Shown here piece after piece: positions 16,460 to 25,504 of a stretch of DNA of 64,000 nucleotides. Made by a program: the position numbers and the translations under genes. A model generated the notes under the pieces. That model saw nothing but the letters and a program-made list of their open reading frames with translations, did not search any database and was not told the DNA's origin. The DNA comes from Cohnella abietis (GTDB taxonomy: Bacteria > Bacillota > Bacilli > Paenibacillales > Paenibacillaceae): positions 4,004,001 through 4,068,000 of the forward strand of contig NZ_AP019400.1 in the NCBI RefSeq assembly GCF_004295585.1. Reading direction: 5' to 3'. Within the stretch, counting starts at the first letter, position 1, and each line of letters opens with the position of its first letter.

Positions 16460-17095
16460 TTATTTTTCAGAGCTAGATATTTTTTCTCGGGGCATTCTTT
16501 TGGCTAAAAAGATTGTTGTGTATTTTTTGATTAAATAGACGAGCAATACCACCACTACAATACACAATACGAATCTCATCGAATATTTAGAAATCATATT
16601 TATTAATTTTTCAAACTGATCGCTGAAGACGCGGCCAATCATCACATAAGTCAGCACCCACAATAAGGCTCCTAAATGATTAAAAAATAAAAATGAACGT
16701 AAACGGATGCCTGACATCCCTGCGAAATAGCCTGTAAAATGACGAAATCCCGGGATGAAATAGCTGATCAATAACAGCTTGCTTCCGTACTTTTCAAACC
16801 ACATCATTAGCTTTTCTAGTCGTTTAGCATTTAATAAAATGTACTTTCCGTATTTCGTAAAGAAGGGCATTCCCAGCTTCTTTCCCAAATAATAAGTAAT
16901 CGTCGTACCTACCGTAGCACCAAGAAACGCACAAGCAATAACGATTATTAGATTAAAATGACCAATGGCTGCCCAGTGCCCTGAAAAAGCCATCGCGAGC
17001 TCCCCAGGAAAAGGGAGTGCTAGTGATTCCGTAAACAAACCGAGAAACAACACCAAATACCCATATTGCTCAAAAATATGATTAATCCATTCCAT
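16460..17095 (-). CDS. DedA family membrane protein
   Basis: About 211 residues. It carries the DedA/VTT signature: FTESLALPFPGE near the N-terminus, GATVGTTITYYLGKKLG, the re-entrant FEKYGSKLLLISYFIPGFRHFTGYFAGMSGIRLRSF and a C-terminal membrane helix. DedA proteins are involved in undecaprenyl phosphate or phospholipid flipping and membrane homeostasis; the substrate of this member is not known. The start is the ATG at 17095 with AAGGAG upstream, rather than the in-frame codon at 17128. It is monocistronic. Confidence 0.9.
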   Translation of the reverse strand: MEWINHIFEQYGYLVLFLGLFTESLALPFPGELAMAFSGHWAAIGHFNLIIVIACAFLGATVGTTITYYLGKKLGMPFFTKYGKYILLNAKRLEKLMMWFEKYGSKLLLISYFIPGFRHFTGYFAGMSGIRLRSFLFFNHLGALLWVLTYVMIGRVFSDQFEKLINMISKYSMRFVLCIVVVVLLVYLIKKYTTIFLAKRMPREKISSSEK

Positions 17096-17339
17096 TCTAA
17101 TGCTCCTTGATGCTGAGTATTTGCTCACTGATTTGGTGACAACGAAATCTCCTTTGAGTCTTTTCCATTGTAACCGAAGATGGGGTTCAATCCCAATTGA
17201 TCCTCGTCGGGGAAACTGTCGAGCTTATGTCTAGTTTTTACTAGACTTAAGTCTAGGTTGCCGTGAATCTCACAAGCATACTAGGTAGTCTATCTCCAGC
17301 ATTTAATTGTGGTCGGCGGGAAACAGCACTATCCAACAT

Positions 17340-17440
17340 ACGGCTAACGAACTCAGCAACTCTTATATGCGCAAAATATAATAGTTTTATTTTGTAACGA
17401 ACTCCGGACACGTTAAATCGAGCAAATCAGCTCCATTCCT
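17340..17440. repeat. Two degenerate copies of a ~50-bp repeat
   Basis: TAACGAACTC occurs at 17345 and again at 17395, 50 bp apart, followed in each case by diverged sequence. This may be a decayed remnant of the same class of short-period arrays. The rest of the 17096-17523 gap shows no gene; it also contains the inverted repeat TCTAGT/ACTAGA near 17230. Confidence 0.4.
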
Positions 17441-17523
17441 CCTGCAAACCACACTATAGCTCCACTGGAGTTTAGACCAAATAAGAAGCCATTTTATCGG
17501 TAATAAACACGATACAGTTCGTT

Positions 17524-17561
17524 AAAAAGACCGGCACCCACTCACAGGTATCCGGTCTTTT
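17524..17561 (-). terminator. Terminator after the SEDS gene
   Basis: AAAAAGACCGG pairs with CCGGTCTTTT. On the minus strand the stem is followed by a T run, 18 bp after the stop at 17579. Confidence 0.85.
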
Positions 17562-17578
17562 GCTGCTTACTCATTTTG

Positions 17579-18889
17579 TTATATAGGCTTTGTCGACCAG
17601 CCAGTTGGAATCATATCACGTCGGCGATAGATGCCAAGCAGTATACCGATTAATGCATAAGGGAACACAACACTTGTACCACCGTAGCTTAAGAAAGGCA
17701 ATGTTAATCCAACAAAAGGAGCGTATCCGAATATCATCATGACCGACCAAATGAATTGGATAGCGAACAGAGTACCAATCGCTGCTGAAAGGCGTTTGCC
17801 GTAGTCCTCTTTTAAACCAGAGGTTGTTACCATGGCCTTCCAAATAAAGCTAAATATGATGATGAGAACAGCTATCCCAGCTATCCATCCAAAGCAATAT
17901 ATGAAATAGGGAAACATACCTTCGTTATAGATGAACGGAAGAGTCCTATTCGTTGCCCCTAGCCCTTGCCCCCACCAGCCTCCTGCTTGCATTGCATCCC
18001 TTGCACGGAGCAGCATATATCCAGCACCATGCGGATCGTTCCACGGCCACAGAAAACCCATCATCCTCTCTTTAGCTCTAGCGGCAAATATACCTATGAG
18101 CACCAAGCTTCCAGTCCCTAAGATCGTAAGCTGCAGCAGGCTCCGTCTAATCATCCACATCTGAATGATGAATATGGCTAAATAAACGGCACCGAAGATT
18201 AAAGTATTCATTTTCGCAAGTAATATGAGGGGTAAAAGACCTCTGTAGATATGCTGAAAGAGACTGACTTGCCATGACCAGGTCCTCGAAGGTTTAATTC
18301 CTGCCATTCCAATCATCAATAGCAGTATAGCCACCGTAGGAATGTGAAGCGTTAGTGGCCCCATGGGGATCCAAGCAGAGGTTCCGTTCATCGTATTACT
18401 TTCACTTGGACCAAACATGAGAAACCCGATCCCGAGGGCAAACAATATTTCCGAATACTTCTTTATTTTCCGATAATCCAAAGCCCATAGCAGCCCCATA
18501 ACAACGAACCCGATAACTGTGAGAGCTATTTTTTGTTCAAAAAGGTTAGCAGCATTCATGGGATTCGATTCTGACGAATTTATGCTATACATAGCAAGGA
18601 TGCCACCAGCAGACAGGAGAACAATTAACAAGAGCATAACCCAATCGGTGCGTGGACGATGTGCCTTATTTAAGCCTTTACCAATCCGCTTCGGCTCCCC
18701 CATATTGGCAATCGCGAGCTCCAGCGCTTCTTTCTCTGGGACGCCATTAGCAATATGATTGTCCACCTGCTCTTCTAAATGTGCTGTAAGCTCCTCTTTA
18801 ATTTCCATATGAAGCTCTCTGGCTCTAATCTGTCGGCAAACGGTGTCAAGAAACCGATGAACGAGGGCTTGCTCCTTCACACTTTTCAT
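17579..18889 (-). CDS. FtsW/RodA/SpoVE (SEDS) protein with permease-prefix domain
   Basis: Residues 1-80 form a helical cytosolic prefix (IKEELTAHLEEQVDNHIANGVPEKEALELAIANMGEPKRIGKGLNKAH) of the kind found on PadR-controlled membrane proteins. The rest has about ten membrane helices with SEDS motifs: NGTSAWIPMGPLTLH, WPWNDPHGAGYMLLRARDAMQAGGWWGQGLG and LPFLSYGGTSVVFPYALIGILLGIYR. SEDS proteins are peptidoglycan glycosyltransferases or lipid II partners; the conserved Asp in WNDPHGAGY is present. The fusion of the prefix domain to a SEDS core and the pairing with PadR suggest inducible wall synthesis. The start overlaps the padR stop by four bases. Confidence 0.9.
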   Translation of the reverse strand: MKSVKEQALVHRFLDTVCRQIRARELHMEIKEELTAHLEEQVDNHIANGVPEKEALELAIANMGEPKRIGKGLNKAHRPRTDWVMLLLIVLLSAGGILAMYSINSSESNPMNAANLFEQKIALTVIGFVVMGLLWALDYRKIKKYSEILFALGIGFLMFGPSESNTMNGTSAWIPMGPLTLHIPTVAILLLMIGMAGIKPSRTWSWQVSLFQHIYRGLLPLILLAKMNTLIFGAVYLAIFIIQMWMIRRSLLQLTILGTGSLVLIGIFAARAKERMMGFLWPWNDPHGAGYMLLRARDAMQAGGWWGQGLGATNRTLPFIYNEGMFPYFIYCFGWIAGIAVLIIIFSFIWKAMVTTSGLKEDYGKRLSAAIGTLFAIQFIWSVMMIFGYAPFVGLTLPFLSYGGTSVVFPYALIGILLGIYRRRDMIPTGWSTKPI

Positions 18890-19218
18890 GAGCCACCCTC
18901 CCCAATGACACGATCAACGGCTGTACGAAACAAGCTCCATTCCCGTTTTCTTTCCTGTAGCTTGGATTTGCCAGCATTCGTTATCCGATAATATTTGCGC
19001 TTGCGACCTTCATGTATTTGCCAGTAGGATTGCACCCACTCTTCAGCTTCAAGTGTATGTAGAATCGGATATAAAGTCCCTTCCTTAAGAACAAATACAC
19101 CGCCAGATTGGTGCTCCATATCTTTAATCATTTCATAGCCGTACCGATCCTGTCGCTCCAGCATCGTTAAGATAAGCACAACTGTACTTCCCTTTAAGAG
19201 CTCCTTGCTTATCTTCAT
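18886..19218 (-). CDS. PadR family transcriptional regulator
   Basis: This 110-residue PadR winged helix (LKGSTVVLILTMLERQDRYGYEMIKDME, GGVFVLKEGTLYPILHTLEAEEWVQSYW, KRKYYRITNAGKSKL) has the normal short length of subfamily 2. It is followed by the SEDS gene with an ATGA overlap, so the two form an operon. A perfect 9+3+9 palindrome lies 48 bp upstream, the expected autoregulatory site. The inducing signal is not known; PadR members respond to drugs, phenolics or envelope stress. Confidence 0.92.
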   Translation of the reverse strand: MKISKELLKGSTVVLILTMLERQDRYGYEMIKDMEHQSGGVFVLKEGTLYPILHTLEAEEWVQSYWQIHEGRKRKYYRITNAGKSKLQERKREWSLFRTAVDRVIGEGGS

Positions 19219-19265
19219 ATCGATTTCCCTTTCTTTTCCTACTTTTACCCTTATAAAGAACTTCG

Positions 19266-19286
19266 ATACATAGATTATCTATGTAT
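19266..19286 (-). promoter_or_regulatory. PadR-type operator
   Basis: ATACATAGA and TCTATGTAT form perfect 9-bp arms around TTA. The outer ATACAT/ATGTAT halves match the spaced ATGT/ACAT pattern typical of PadR operators. It lies upstream of padR and the SEDS gene. Confidence 0.75.
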
Positions 19287-19405
19287 AAATGTAATTGAAT
19301 TATTTTTACTTAGCAACCACAATCTTCATGCCTGAACTAGAAAATAACCCTTTCTGGACAACATTCGTTCACTTTTTTGAAATATAGTAGTCCTCTATGA
19401 AAATA

Positions 19406-19434
19406 TTTTTATTTACTAAAGGATAGTGTATAAT
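19406..19434 (+). promoter_or_regulatory. Possible gdhA promoter
   Basis: A good TATAAT box with a TG extension (19429-19434) follows a weak -35 (TTTTTA, 19406-19411) after 17 bp, 75 bp upstream of the start codon. Confidence 0.5.
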
Positions 19435-19508
19435 CTACAATCATTAAGTAGAAAAATACATGCTTTAATACAAAAAATACAATATATCTGAAGGAGTGTT
19501 ATTAGATA

Positions 19509-20882
19509 GTGACAACGATAACGACTGAACAATTAACAACTGCACAGCAATACGTACAATCCGTCTATGAAGCTGTAATTAAACGCAATCCTCACGAGAG
19601 CGAGTTTCACCAAGCCGTTAAAGAAATCCTCGACTCCCTCACACCTGTATTTGCTAAGCATCCTAAATACATGAAGAATGGAATTCTTGAGCGCATTGTA
19701 GAGCCTGAACGTGTTGTTTCATTCCGAGTGCCTTGGGTTGATGACAATGGCAAAACTCAAGTAAACCGTGGTTTCCGCGTACAATTCAACAGCGCAATTG
19801 GTCCTTACAAAGGCGGTCTTCGCTTCCACCCTTCCGTTAACGCAAGTATCATTAAATTCCTCGGCTTTGAACAAATTTTCAAAAACTCTTTGACTGGTCA
19901 ACCTATTGGCGGCGGTAAAGGTGGATCCGATTTCGATCCTAAGGGCAAGTCCGACAATGAAGTTATGAAATTTACACAAAGCTTCATGACCGAGCTGTAC
20001 AAATATATTGGACCAGACACAGATGTTCCTGCTGGAGACATTGGTGTAGGCGGAAGAGAAATCGGTTATATGTTTGGTCAATACAAACGTATTAGAGGCG
20101 GCCATGAAGGTGGCGTTCTTACGGGTAAAGGCATCATCTACGGAGGAAGTCTTACTCGGACTGAAGCAACTGGATACGGCTGCGTATACTTTGTAAACGA
20201 AATGCTTGAATCCAAAGGCTTAAGCTTCCAAGACAGCACTGTTGTTATCTCCGGATCGGGTAACGTATCCATCTATGCTATCGATAAAGCGAACCAGCTT
20301 GGTGCTAAAGTCGTTGCTTGTAGCGACTCCAATGGATACATCTATGATCCAAAGGGTATCAATCTGCAAACGGTAAAACGTCTCAAAGAAGTTGAACGCA
20401 AACGTATTAGCGAATATGTTGATGAGCATCCTCATGCTGTATACACTGAAGGCTGCGAAGGCATTTGGTCTATCCCATGTGATATCGCTCTTCCGTGCGC
20501 TACACAGAACGAAATTGACGAAGAAGCTGCTAAAACACTAGTTGCTAACGGAGTTAAAGCAATCGGTGAAGGAGCTAACATGCCTTCTACTTTGGAAGCT
20601 ATCGAAGTATTCCTTGGCAACAACGTTCTCTTCGGACCAGCAAAAGCAGCAAACGCTGGTGGAGTTGCAGTATCCGCATTAGAAATGTCACAAAACAGCA
20701 TGAGACTTTCTTGGACTTTCGAAGAGGTTGATGCTAAATTGCATGGCATTATGAAAAATATTTATCAAAACAGCGTAAGAGCTGCTGAAGTATACGGACA
20801 TTCCGGCAACTTGGTAGTTGGTGCTAATATTGCAGGCTTTATCCGCGTAGCTGACGCTATGTTAGCTCAAGGCGTAGTATAA
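19509..20882 (+). CDS. gdhA: NADP-type glutamate dehydrogenase
   Basis: This 457-residue protein matches hexameric GdhA throughout. The substrate region contains GPYKGGLRFHPSVN and QPIGGGKGGSDFDPKGKSDNEVMKF, and the Rossmann domain contains VVISGSGNVSIYAIDKA, followed by CATQNEIDEEAAKTLVANG and GPAKAANAGGVAVSALEMSQNS. It interconverts 2-oxoglutarate plus ammonium with glutamate, and this family form usually prefers NADPH. The start is GTG at 19509, with GAAGGAG about 12 bases upstream. It is monocistronic and ends at a strong terminator. Confidence 0.97.
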   Translation: MTTITTEQLTTAQQYVQSVYEAVIKRNPHESEFHQAVKEILDSLTPVFAKHPKYMKNGILERIVEPERVVSFRVPWVDDNGKTQVNRGFRVQFNSAIGPYKGGLRFHPSVNASIIKFLGFEQIFKNSLTGQPIGGGKGGSDFDPKGKSDNEVMKFTQSFMTELYKYIGPDTDVPAGDIGVGGREIGYMFGQYKRIRGGHEGGVLTGKGIIYGGSLTRTEATGYGCVYFVNEMLESKGLSFQDSTVVISGSGNVSIYAIDKANQLGAKVVACSDSNGYIYDPKGINLQTVKRLKEVERKRISEYVDEHPHAVYTEGCEGIWSIPCDIALPCATQNEIDEEAAKTLVANGVKAIGEGANMPSTLEAIEVFLGNNVLFGPAKAANAGGVAVSALEMSQNSMRLSWTFEEVDAKLHGIMKNIYQNSVRAAEVYGHSGNLVVGANIAGFIRVADAMLAQGVV

Positions 20883-20900
20883 AATAGTAGTTGATTACAA

Positions 20901-20949
20901 AAGGGATGCCTCATTAGATCTTTATGATCTAGTGGGGCATCCCTCTTGT
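20901..20949 (+). terminator. Terminator after gdhA
   Basis: AGGGATGCC pairs with GGGCATCCCT, with an inner TAGATC/GATCTA stem, followed by CTTGTTTC. It may also serve the convergent gene ending at 20956. Confidence 0.85.
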
Positions 20950-20955
20950 TTCTTA

Positions 20956-22026
20956 TTATTTGATCTTAATACGGCGATTTTTGTAAGTATATGCTAGTAA
21001 ATCGCTGGCAATAGTAATGCCTACAAATAGTAAGAAATAATAGCTTACATTCAATGTGTTATGCCCAGTAAACATAACTATCCAGCCAATAAGAATCCAT
21101 TGTATGAAGTAAATCTCAGTAAGATTATTACTCCATCTTTTAATCGTGTTAGATACAGTCTTCGGAATTACTGACGTTAGAAAGAATAGTAAGCTAATCC
21201 AACTGACCACAAACGCCGTAAACTCGATATTGCCTATTAAGTTATGGTGATAATAGCGGGTCTGATCTGATAAACCAAGATCATATTTAAAAATAAAAAC
21301 GATAATGATTGTAGCTATGATGAATAGCGTTATGGATGCTAAAAAAAGATAAAAATAAAATTTTCTTTTGTCGGAGCATCTCATTAAATACCAGCCAAAA
21401 AGGTAACCCGCAGCCGGATAAACGATCCAGGATAGAAAAGGGAAAAATGATATTTCACTTGATCCCCATATCAATCCAGTAAAGGCAGAAAAGATGAAAT
21501 GATTAGTTTCTATCGTTAGAGCAAATAAGTTGATTACTCCAAAAGCTGCAGTTAACAAAATTATTGTAATCTTCTTTAATTTCAAAACCCTAACTAATGC
21601 AAAGAACAGGAAAGCTAACCCTGCAAATTGTAGGATATCTACGGCTATGAGCTCATCTAGCGCTTTTTCATAAAAAGAGTACTGTCCATTTTTCCAGTAC
21701 AAAATGAGGTTGGGCAGTGTTCCTCGGATAAAATTCAACAAATAACCGCCTAAAAGCAGAATCAGTCCTCTATTTAATAAATTTCTTGCTGTGCTTTTCT
21801 TAGAATAGATGATGCCAATTCCTAATAAGAACATGAAGACCGGAGCTGCCGGCGGACCACCTAGAAACTCTACAAGCCAACCTATGTTCGATTCCATAAC
21901 AGAAGCCGTAGAGAAAGCTTCCAGCACGTGTACAGCTATCATAAAGAGGACTGCTAGCCCTTTAGCAATATCTAGCTCAGGCTGCCTCCCTTTATTCAAG
22001 AGCTTGTCATCATACCATTTAACCAC
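20956..22026 (-). CDS. Polytopic acyltransferase-like protein (HGSNAT/DUF1624 type)
   Basis: About ten membrane helices over 356 residues. The N-terminal block RQPELDIAKGLAVLFMIAVHVLEAFS, with its conserved His in the first helix, and FLGGPPAAPVFMFLLGIGIIYSKK are typical of the heparan-alpha-glucosaminide N-acetyltransferase-like and acyltransferase-3 superfamily. Such proteins move acyl groups across the membrane onto sugars or peptides; the acceptor is unknown. The gene follows a tetR gene by 21 bp on the same strand, so it is probably the target of that repressor. Confidence 0.8.
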   Translation of the reverse strand: MVKWYDDKLLNKGRQPELDIAKGLAVLFMIAVHVLEAFSTASVMESNIGWLVEFLGGPPAAPVFMFLLGIGIIYSKKSTARNLLNRGLILLLGGYLLNFIRGTLPNLILYWKNGQYSFYEKALDELIAVDILQFAGLAFLFFALVRVLKLKKITIILLTAAFGVINLFALTIETNHFIFSAFTGLIWGSSEISFFPFLSWIVYPAAGYLFGWYLMRCSDKRKFYFYLFLASITLFIIATIIIVFIFKYDLGLSDQTRYYHHNLIGNIEFTAFVVSWISLLFFLTSVIPKTVSNTIKRWSNNLTEIYFIQWILIGWIVMFTGHNTLNVSYYFLLFVGITIASDLLAYTYKNRRIKIK

Positions 22027-22047
22027 TGTTACTTCCCCCGATTTTTT

Positions 22048-22617
22048 TCACTTGTGAGTAGCAAATCCATAGAGTAATGTCTTTACTAATATTTGTGCTG
22101 CATCATTTTTAGCCATATTTCCAGCATGAACACTCTGCCAAGTCGTAAACAGAAGAGAATAGATGACATTGATGACCCATTCACTATTCATATCTGACCG
22201 GAGCTTCCCTTTGCTTTGCCAAGCTATGATTGCACCCAAGATTGGCGCTTGTATCTTTGTTTCGGCAGCTGTCACCTCCGGATGACCATACAGAGAGGCA
22301 TCGGTCCATAAGAAATACATTTTATTACCTAGAGGGATTAAAGCTTCTAAGATAGCTGTTAGTGATTTCTCCACTTCAACTTCATCAACTTCAAGTCCCT
22401 CCAACGCTTCCTCAACTAAATGAATAGCTCTAAATGCAAGCTCAAGCATCATAGTATCCCTGCTATCGAAGTATCTGTGTAAGGTTGCGATTCCAATATG
22501 TGCAGCATCCGCTATCTCCTGCATCGTTGCGGTTGGTTTCAGTGCCAACAGCTCCGTTGCTGCATCAAGAATAGCAAGACGTTTAGTATCCTTATGTGAA
22601 TTTAATCTTGCTTTCAT
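22048..22617 (-). CDS. TetR family transcriptional regulator
   Basis: The N-terminal helix-turn-helix is clear (RLAILDAATELLALKPTATMQEIADAAHIGIATLHRYFDSRDTMML). The ligand-binding C-terminal part has the usual 189-residue total length. A perfect inverted repeat just downstream of its promoter is the likely operator. The gene directly precedes the membrane acyltransferase gene, which it presumably controls together with itself. The ligand is unknown. Confidence 0.92.
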   Translation of the reverse strand: MKARLNSHKDTKRLAILDAATELLALKPTATMQEIADAAHIGIATLHRYFDSRDTMMLELAFRAIHLVEEALEGLEVDEVEVEKSLTAILEALIPLGNKMYFLWTDASLYGHPEVTAAETKIQAPILGAIIAWQSKGKLRSDMNSEWVINVIYSLLFTTWQSVHAGNMAKNDAAQILVKTLLYGFATHK

Positions 22618-22659
22618 TTTATCCCTCCGGATTAGGTAATGAATTTAATTTCATTTATT

Positions 22660-22709
22660 TGATAGTTTTTTCTATCATTTAATATAATAATGTATCATGT
22701 GACTGTAAA
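22660..22709 (-). promoter_or_regulatory. tetR promoter with operator
   Basis: On the minus strand TTTACA (22704-22709) and TATATT (22681-22686) are 17 bp apart. The perfect inverted repeat TGATAG-TTTTTT-CTATCA (22660-22677) lies just downstream, where a bound TetR dimer would block initiation. Confidence 0.75.
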
Positions 22710-22835
22710 CGTCAAGGCTCATCCATGGCCAGAATTAGTCAGTGATGCCTCTTAACTACTTTCAAATCTGCGCCGCTGGCTGGAATTAGTCTCAGAGAGA
22801 GCGACTATGGGAGGAGATGAGATAATTAAGGCTTG

Positions 22836-23372
22836 CCTATTGCTGCGGTTTGCGACTTTGGTGGGAACTTCGTCGCTTTCCCTTCGCTCATTGTAGCGTT
22901 TTGCGACTTTGGTGGGGATTCCGCGGCTTTTCCTTGGCTCATTGTAGCGTTTTGCGACTTTGGTGGGGATTCCGCGGCTTTTCCTTGGCTCATTGTAGCG
23001 TTTTGCGACTTTGGTGGGGATTCCGCGGCTTTTCCTTGGCTCATTGTAGCGTTTTGCGACTTTGATGGGGACTCCACGGCTTTCTCTTGGCTCATTGTAG
23101 CGATTTGCGACTTTGGTGGGGATTCCGCGGCTTTTCCTTCGCTCATTGTAGTGTTTTGCGACTTTGGTGGGGATTCCGCGGCTTTTCCTTCGCTCATTGT
23201 AGTGTTTTGCGACTTTGGTGGGGATTCTGAGGCTTTCCCTTGGCTCATTGTAGCGTTTTGCGACTTTGGTGGGGACTCCACGGCTTTCTCTTGGCTCATT
23301 GTAGCGTTTTGCGACTTTGGTGGGAACTCCGTGGCTTTCCCTTGGCTCATTGTAGTGTTTTGAGACTATGGC
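22836..23372. repeat. Array 4: eleven 51-bp tandem repeats
   Basis: The motif TTGTAGCGTTTTGCGACTTT (first copy diverged) begins at 22840, 22891, 22942, 22993, 23044, 23095, 23146, 23197, 23248, 23299 and 23350, ten exact steps of 51 bp. The remainder of the unit is GGTGGGGATTCCGCGGC, then TTTTCCTTGGCTCA. Both strands are open for about 175 codons; the minus-strand frame gives a 17-residue repeat like MSQGKAAESPPKSQNAT. No ribosome site precedes either frame. The GCGTTTTGCNACTTT core is shared with array 1. The preceding 22710-22835 shows no gene. Confidence 0.97.
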
Positions 23373-23389
23373 ATACCTACATCCAAAAT

Positions 23390-23429
23390 AACCCCAATCA
23401 GCTGCAGCTTTTGCAGGTTGATTGGGGTT
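23390..23429 (-). terminator. Terminator after the 240-aa gene
   Basis: AACCCCAATCA pairs with TGATTGGGGTT around a GCTGCA/TGCAGG inner stem. On the minus strand it is followed by TTATTTTGG. It lies between the stop at 23476 and array 4. Confidence 0.85.
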
Positions 23430-23475
23430 TCGCTAATTTACCGCTTGTTCATACTGCAGACGGTGAGCGGGCTAG

Positions 23476-24198
23476 TTACACTTTTGTAATTTTGGAAGGA
23501 TTGTTTACTTTGTAGATGATTTCTTTATTAAACTTCTTGTCTACAACTTTTCCTTCGAATGCTAAGGAATTGCCCTCTTCCAGTCCAAGTGCCTTGAGTG
23601 TGTTACTGTATCCGCACCAAGCATCGCCTAGCACAAGCGGAACCTCAGTCAATACAACAACATCCTCAAGTAAAATGACCTCATCATCGTTATCGGAGAA
23701 TGGATTAGGCTTTGTAGCAAACTCTTTTACCTTGGCCGTAAATTTGACTTTTTCTAGTGGTAATTCGAGTTTTTCTTTTTTCTCTTTTTGTTTTTTCGGA
23801 GCTGATTTGGACGCAGCCTTTGCTTTAACGGGCGCATCTGGGTTCGCTTCTTCCAATTCCCCAGCCTGTGAACCAACAGCCTCTAACTCATCCTCAACCA
23901 GTTGGACTTTACCGAAGCTGCCGCTCTGCATTTCCTTCAAGTAGGAAGGATGTATGCACGTTAAATTCCCATCCTCAAATTCAACCACCAGGACACACAG
24001 ATTTTTATATTCCTCGTACCCTTTAAGAGTTACTTGGCTCTGAGAAGTCGCATTTTTATACCAAAATTGCTGCTTAGGCGCTTTACCGAACAGCCCCCAG
24101 CTTCTTCCTTTTTCCGCGTAGTCATCCTCATCAGTAAAAGCAGTATAGTCACCCTGCGGTGGGTAATATTTAATCCCGTTAATAATAGTCGCCTCCAT
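23476..24198 (-). CDS. Two-domain hypothetical protein with Lys/Ala-rich linker
   Basis: An N-terminal domain (about 1-105, beginning MEATIINGIKYYPPQGDYTAF) is joined by an acidic then Lys/Ala-rich linker (APVKAKAASKSAPKKQKEKK) to a C-terminal beta-rich domain (FTAKVKEFATK... ILLEDVVVLTEVPLVLGDAWCGYS... LAFEGKVVDKKFNKEIIYKVNNP). The latter has a strand pattern that could be an OB-like barrel, which is inference. No catalytic motif is visible and I do not recognise the family. The ATG at 24198 has AAGGATGAG upstream. It is monocistronic with its own terminator. Confidence 0.7.
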   Translation of the reverse strand: MEATIINGIKYYPPQGDYTAFTDEDDYAEKGRSWGLFGKAPKQQFWYKNATSQSQVTLKGYEEYKNLCVLVVEFEDGNLTCIHPSYLKEMQSGSFGKVQLVEDELEAVGSQAGELEEANPDAPVKAKAASKSAPKKQKEKKEKLELPLEKVKFTAKVKEFATKPNPFSDNDDEVILLEDVVVLTEVPLVLGDAWCGYSNTLKALGLEEGNSLAFEGKVVDKKFNKEIIYKVNNPSKITKV

Positions 24199-24295
24199 TC
24201 AAGCCACTCATCCTTCTCCATTTGTGATTTAGGTTGGCATACCTATAATCCCCTTACTCTTGTTAGTATAACGAATGATGCTGAATCTTTCTAGC

Positions 24296-25483
24296 TCAGA
24301 GTGTAACAGCGAGACGATTTAGAAACCCCTGAATCCGATCCAAAGCTTCATCCAATTGTACTTGCGAGGAGGCATAAGAGCAACGAATAAATCCTTCTCC
24401 ACCTGAGCCAAAAGCATGTCCAGGAACCGTAACTACATTCGCTTCTTGTAGCAGGCTCTGGGCGAATTGCTCTGAGCTTATTCCAGTATGAGCAATCGAA
24501 GGAAAAGCATAGAAGGCTCCTAGTGGCTCATGACAAGGCAGCCCAATCTGCCTTAAGCCTTGAACAAAAGCGCGTCTGCGTTGGTTGTAGGATTTAATCA
24601 TGTGGTCCTTCTCATCCATCCCTACCTGAAGCGAAGCAAGAGCAGCGACCTGACCAATAATGGGGGCACACATGACCGTATATTGATGGATTTTCAGCAT
24701 GGCCGAGATGAGCTCTCTATGTCCACACACATAACCTACCCTCCAGCCCGTCATAGCAAAAGCTTTGGAAAACCCGCTCACTAAAAGCGTTCTTTCCTTC
24801 ATTCCCGGCATCGCGGCAAAGCTTACATGTTTCTCACCTGAATAAGTAAGCTCAGCATAAATCTCATCTGATATAACTACAAGGTTATGCTCTTCTACAA
24901 TTTTAGCAATCGGAAGCCAATCCTCATATGTCATAATGGCTCCCGTAGGATTGTTTGGATAGCAAAGAACAAGAATCTTAGAACGTGGCGTTAGCTTTGC
25001 CAATATCGCATCTGCCGTTAATTTGAACTGATCTTCCGCGAATGTGTGTACAGGAACAGGCTTCCCCCCGCCCAGAAAAGCTATAGGTGAATAGGAAATG
25101 TAACACGGCTCCGGAATCAGTATCTCATCACCATCTGTAATTAATGCACGTAGCGCAAGGTCGAGAGCTTCACTGCTGCCAACAGTCACCAGCACCTCGT
25201 TAGAGGGCTCATAAGTCACATTAAAGCTAGTAGACAAGTATTCCGCAATACCTTCTCTAAGCTCGAGCAAGCCTGAGTTAGGTGTGTAAGAGGTCCTGCC
25301 CTTATCCAAAGCGGCTATGCACGCATCTCTTACTACTTGTGGCGTGACAAAATCCGGTTCACCTACACCAAGCGAAATCACGCCTTTCATTCCCGATGTA
25401 TAGTCGAAAAACTTACGTATGCCAGATGGTGGCATTTCACGTACTTGTGGCGATAAAAGCTCTCCCATAGAAAACGAACCCAT
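24296..25483 (-). CDS. PLP-dependent class I/II aminotransferase
   Basis: About 395 residues of fold-type I aminotransferase: GVGEPDFVTP near the N-terminus, GSSEALDLALRAL, the aldimine-region YPNNPTGA, SDEIYAEL, the PLP lysine in SGFSKAFAMTGWRVGY, and the substrate Arg in EGFIRCSYASS. It resembles the aspartate/aromatic aminotransferases of the PatA/AspC type. The amino donor cannot be fixed by sequence alone, but the T-box leader shows that expression responds to an uncharged tRNA. The start is the ATG at 25483 with GGGAGGAAG upstream. It is monocistronic. Confidence 0.92.
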   Translation of the reverse strand: MGSFSMGELLSPQVREMPPSGIRKFFDYTSGMKGVISLGVGEPDFVTPQVVRDACIAALDKGRTSYTPNSGLLELREGIAEYLSTSFNVTYEPSNEVLVTVGSSEALDLALRALITDGDEILIPEPCYISYSPIAFLGGGKPVPVHTFAEDQFKLTADAILAKLTPRSKILVLCYPNNPTGAIMTYEDWLPIAKIVEEHNLVVISDEIYAELTYSGEKHVSFAAMPGMKERTLLVSGFSKAFAMTGWRVGYVCGHRELISAMLKIHQYTVMCAPIIGQVAALASLQVGMDEKDHMIKSYNQRRRAFVQGLRQIGLPCHEPLGAFYAFPSIAHTGISSEQFAQSLLQEANVVTVPGHAFGSGGEGFIRCSYASSQVQLDEALDRIQGFLNRLAVTL

Positions 25484-25504
25484 TTTTCTTCCTCCCTTTT
25501 TAAA

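Noticed and set aside
22826..23363. About 175-codon frames on both strands over array 4, encoding 17-residue repeats
   Set aside because: Both strands are open at once because of the 51-bp period, and neither start has a ribosome site. A secreted repeat protein cannot be fully excluded.
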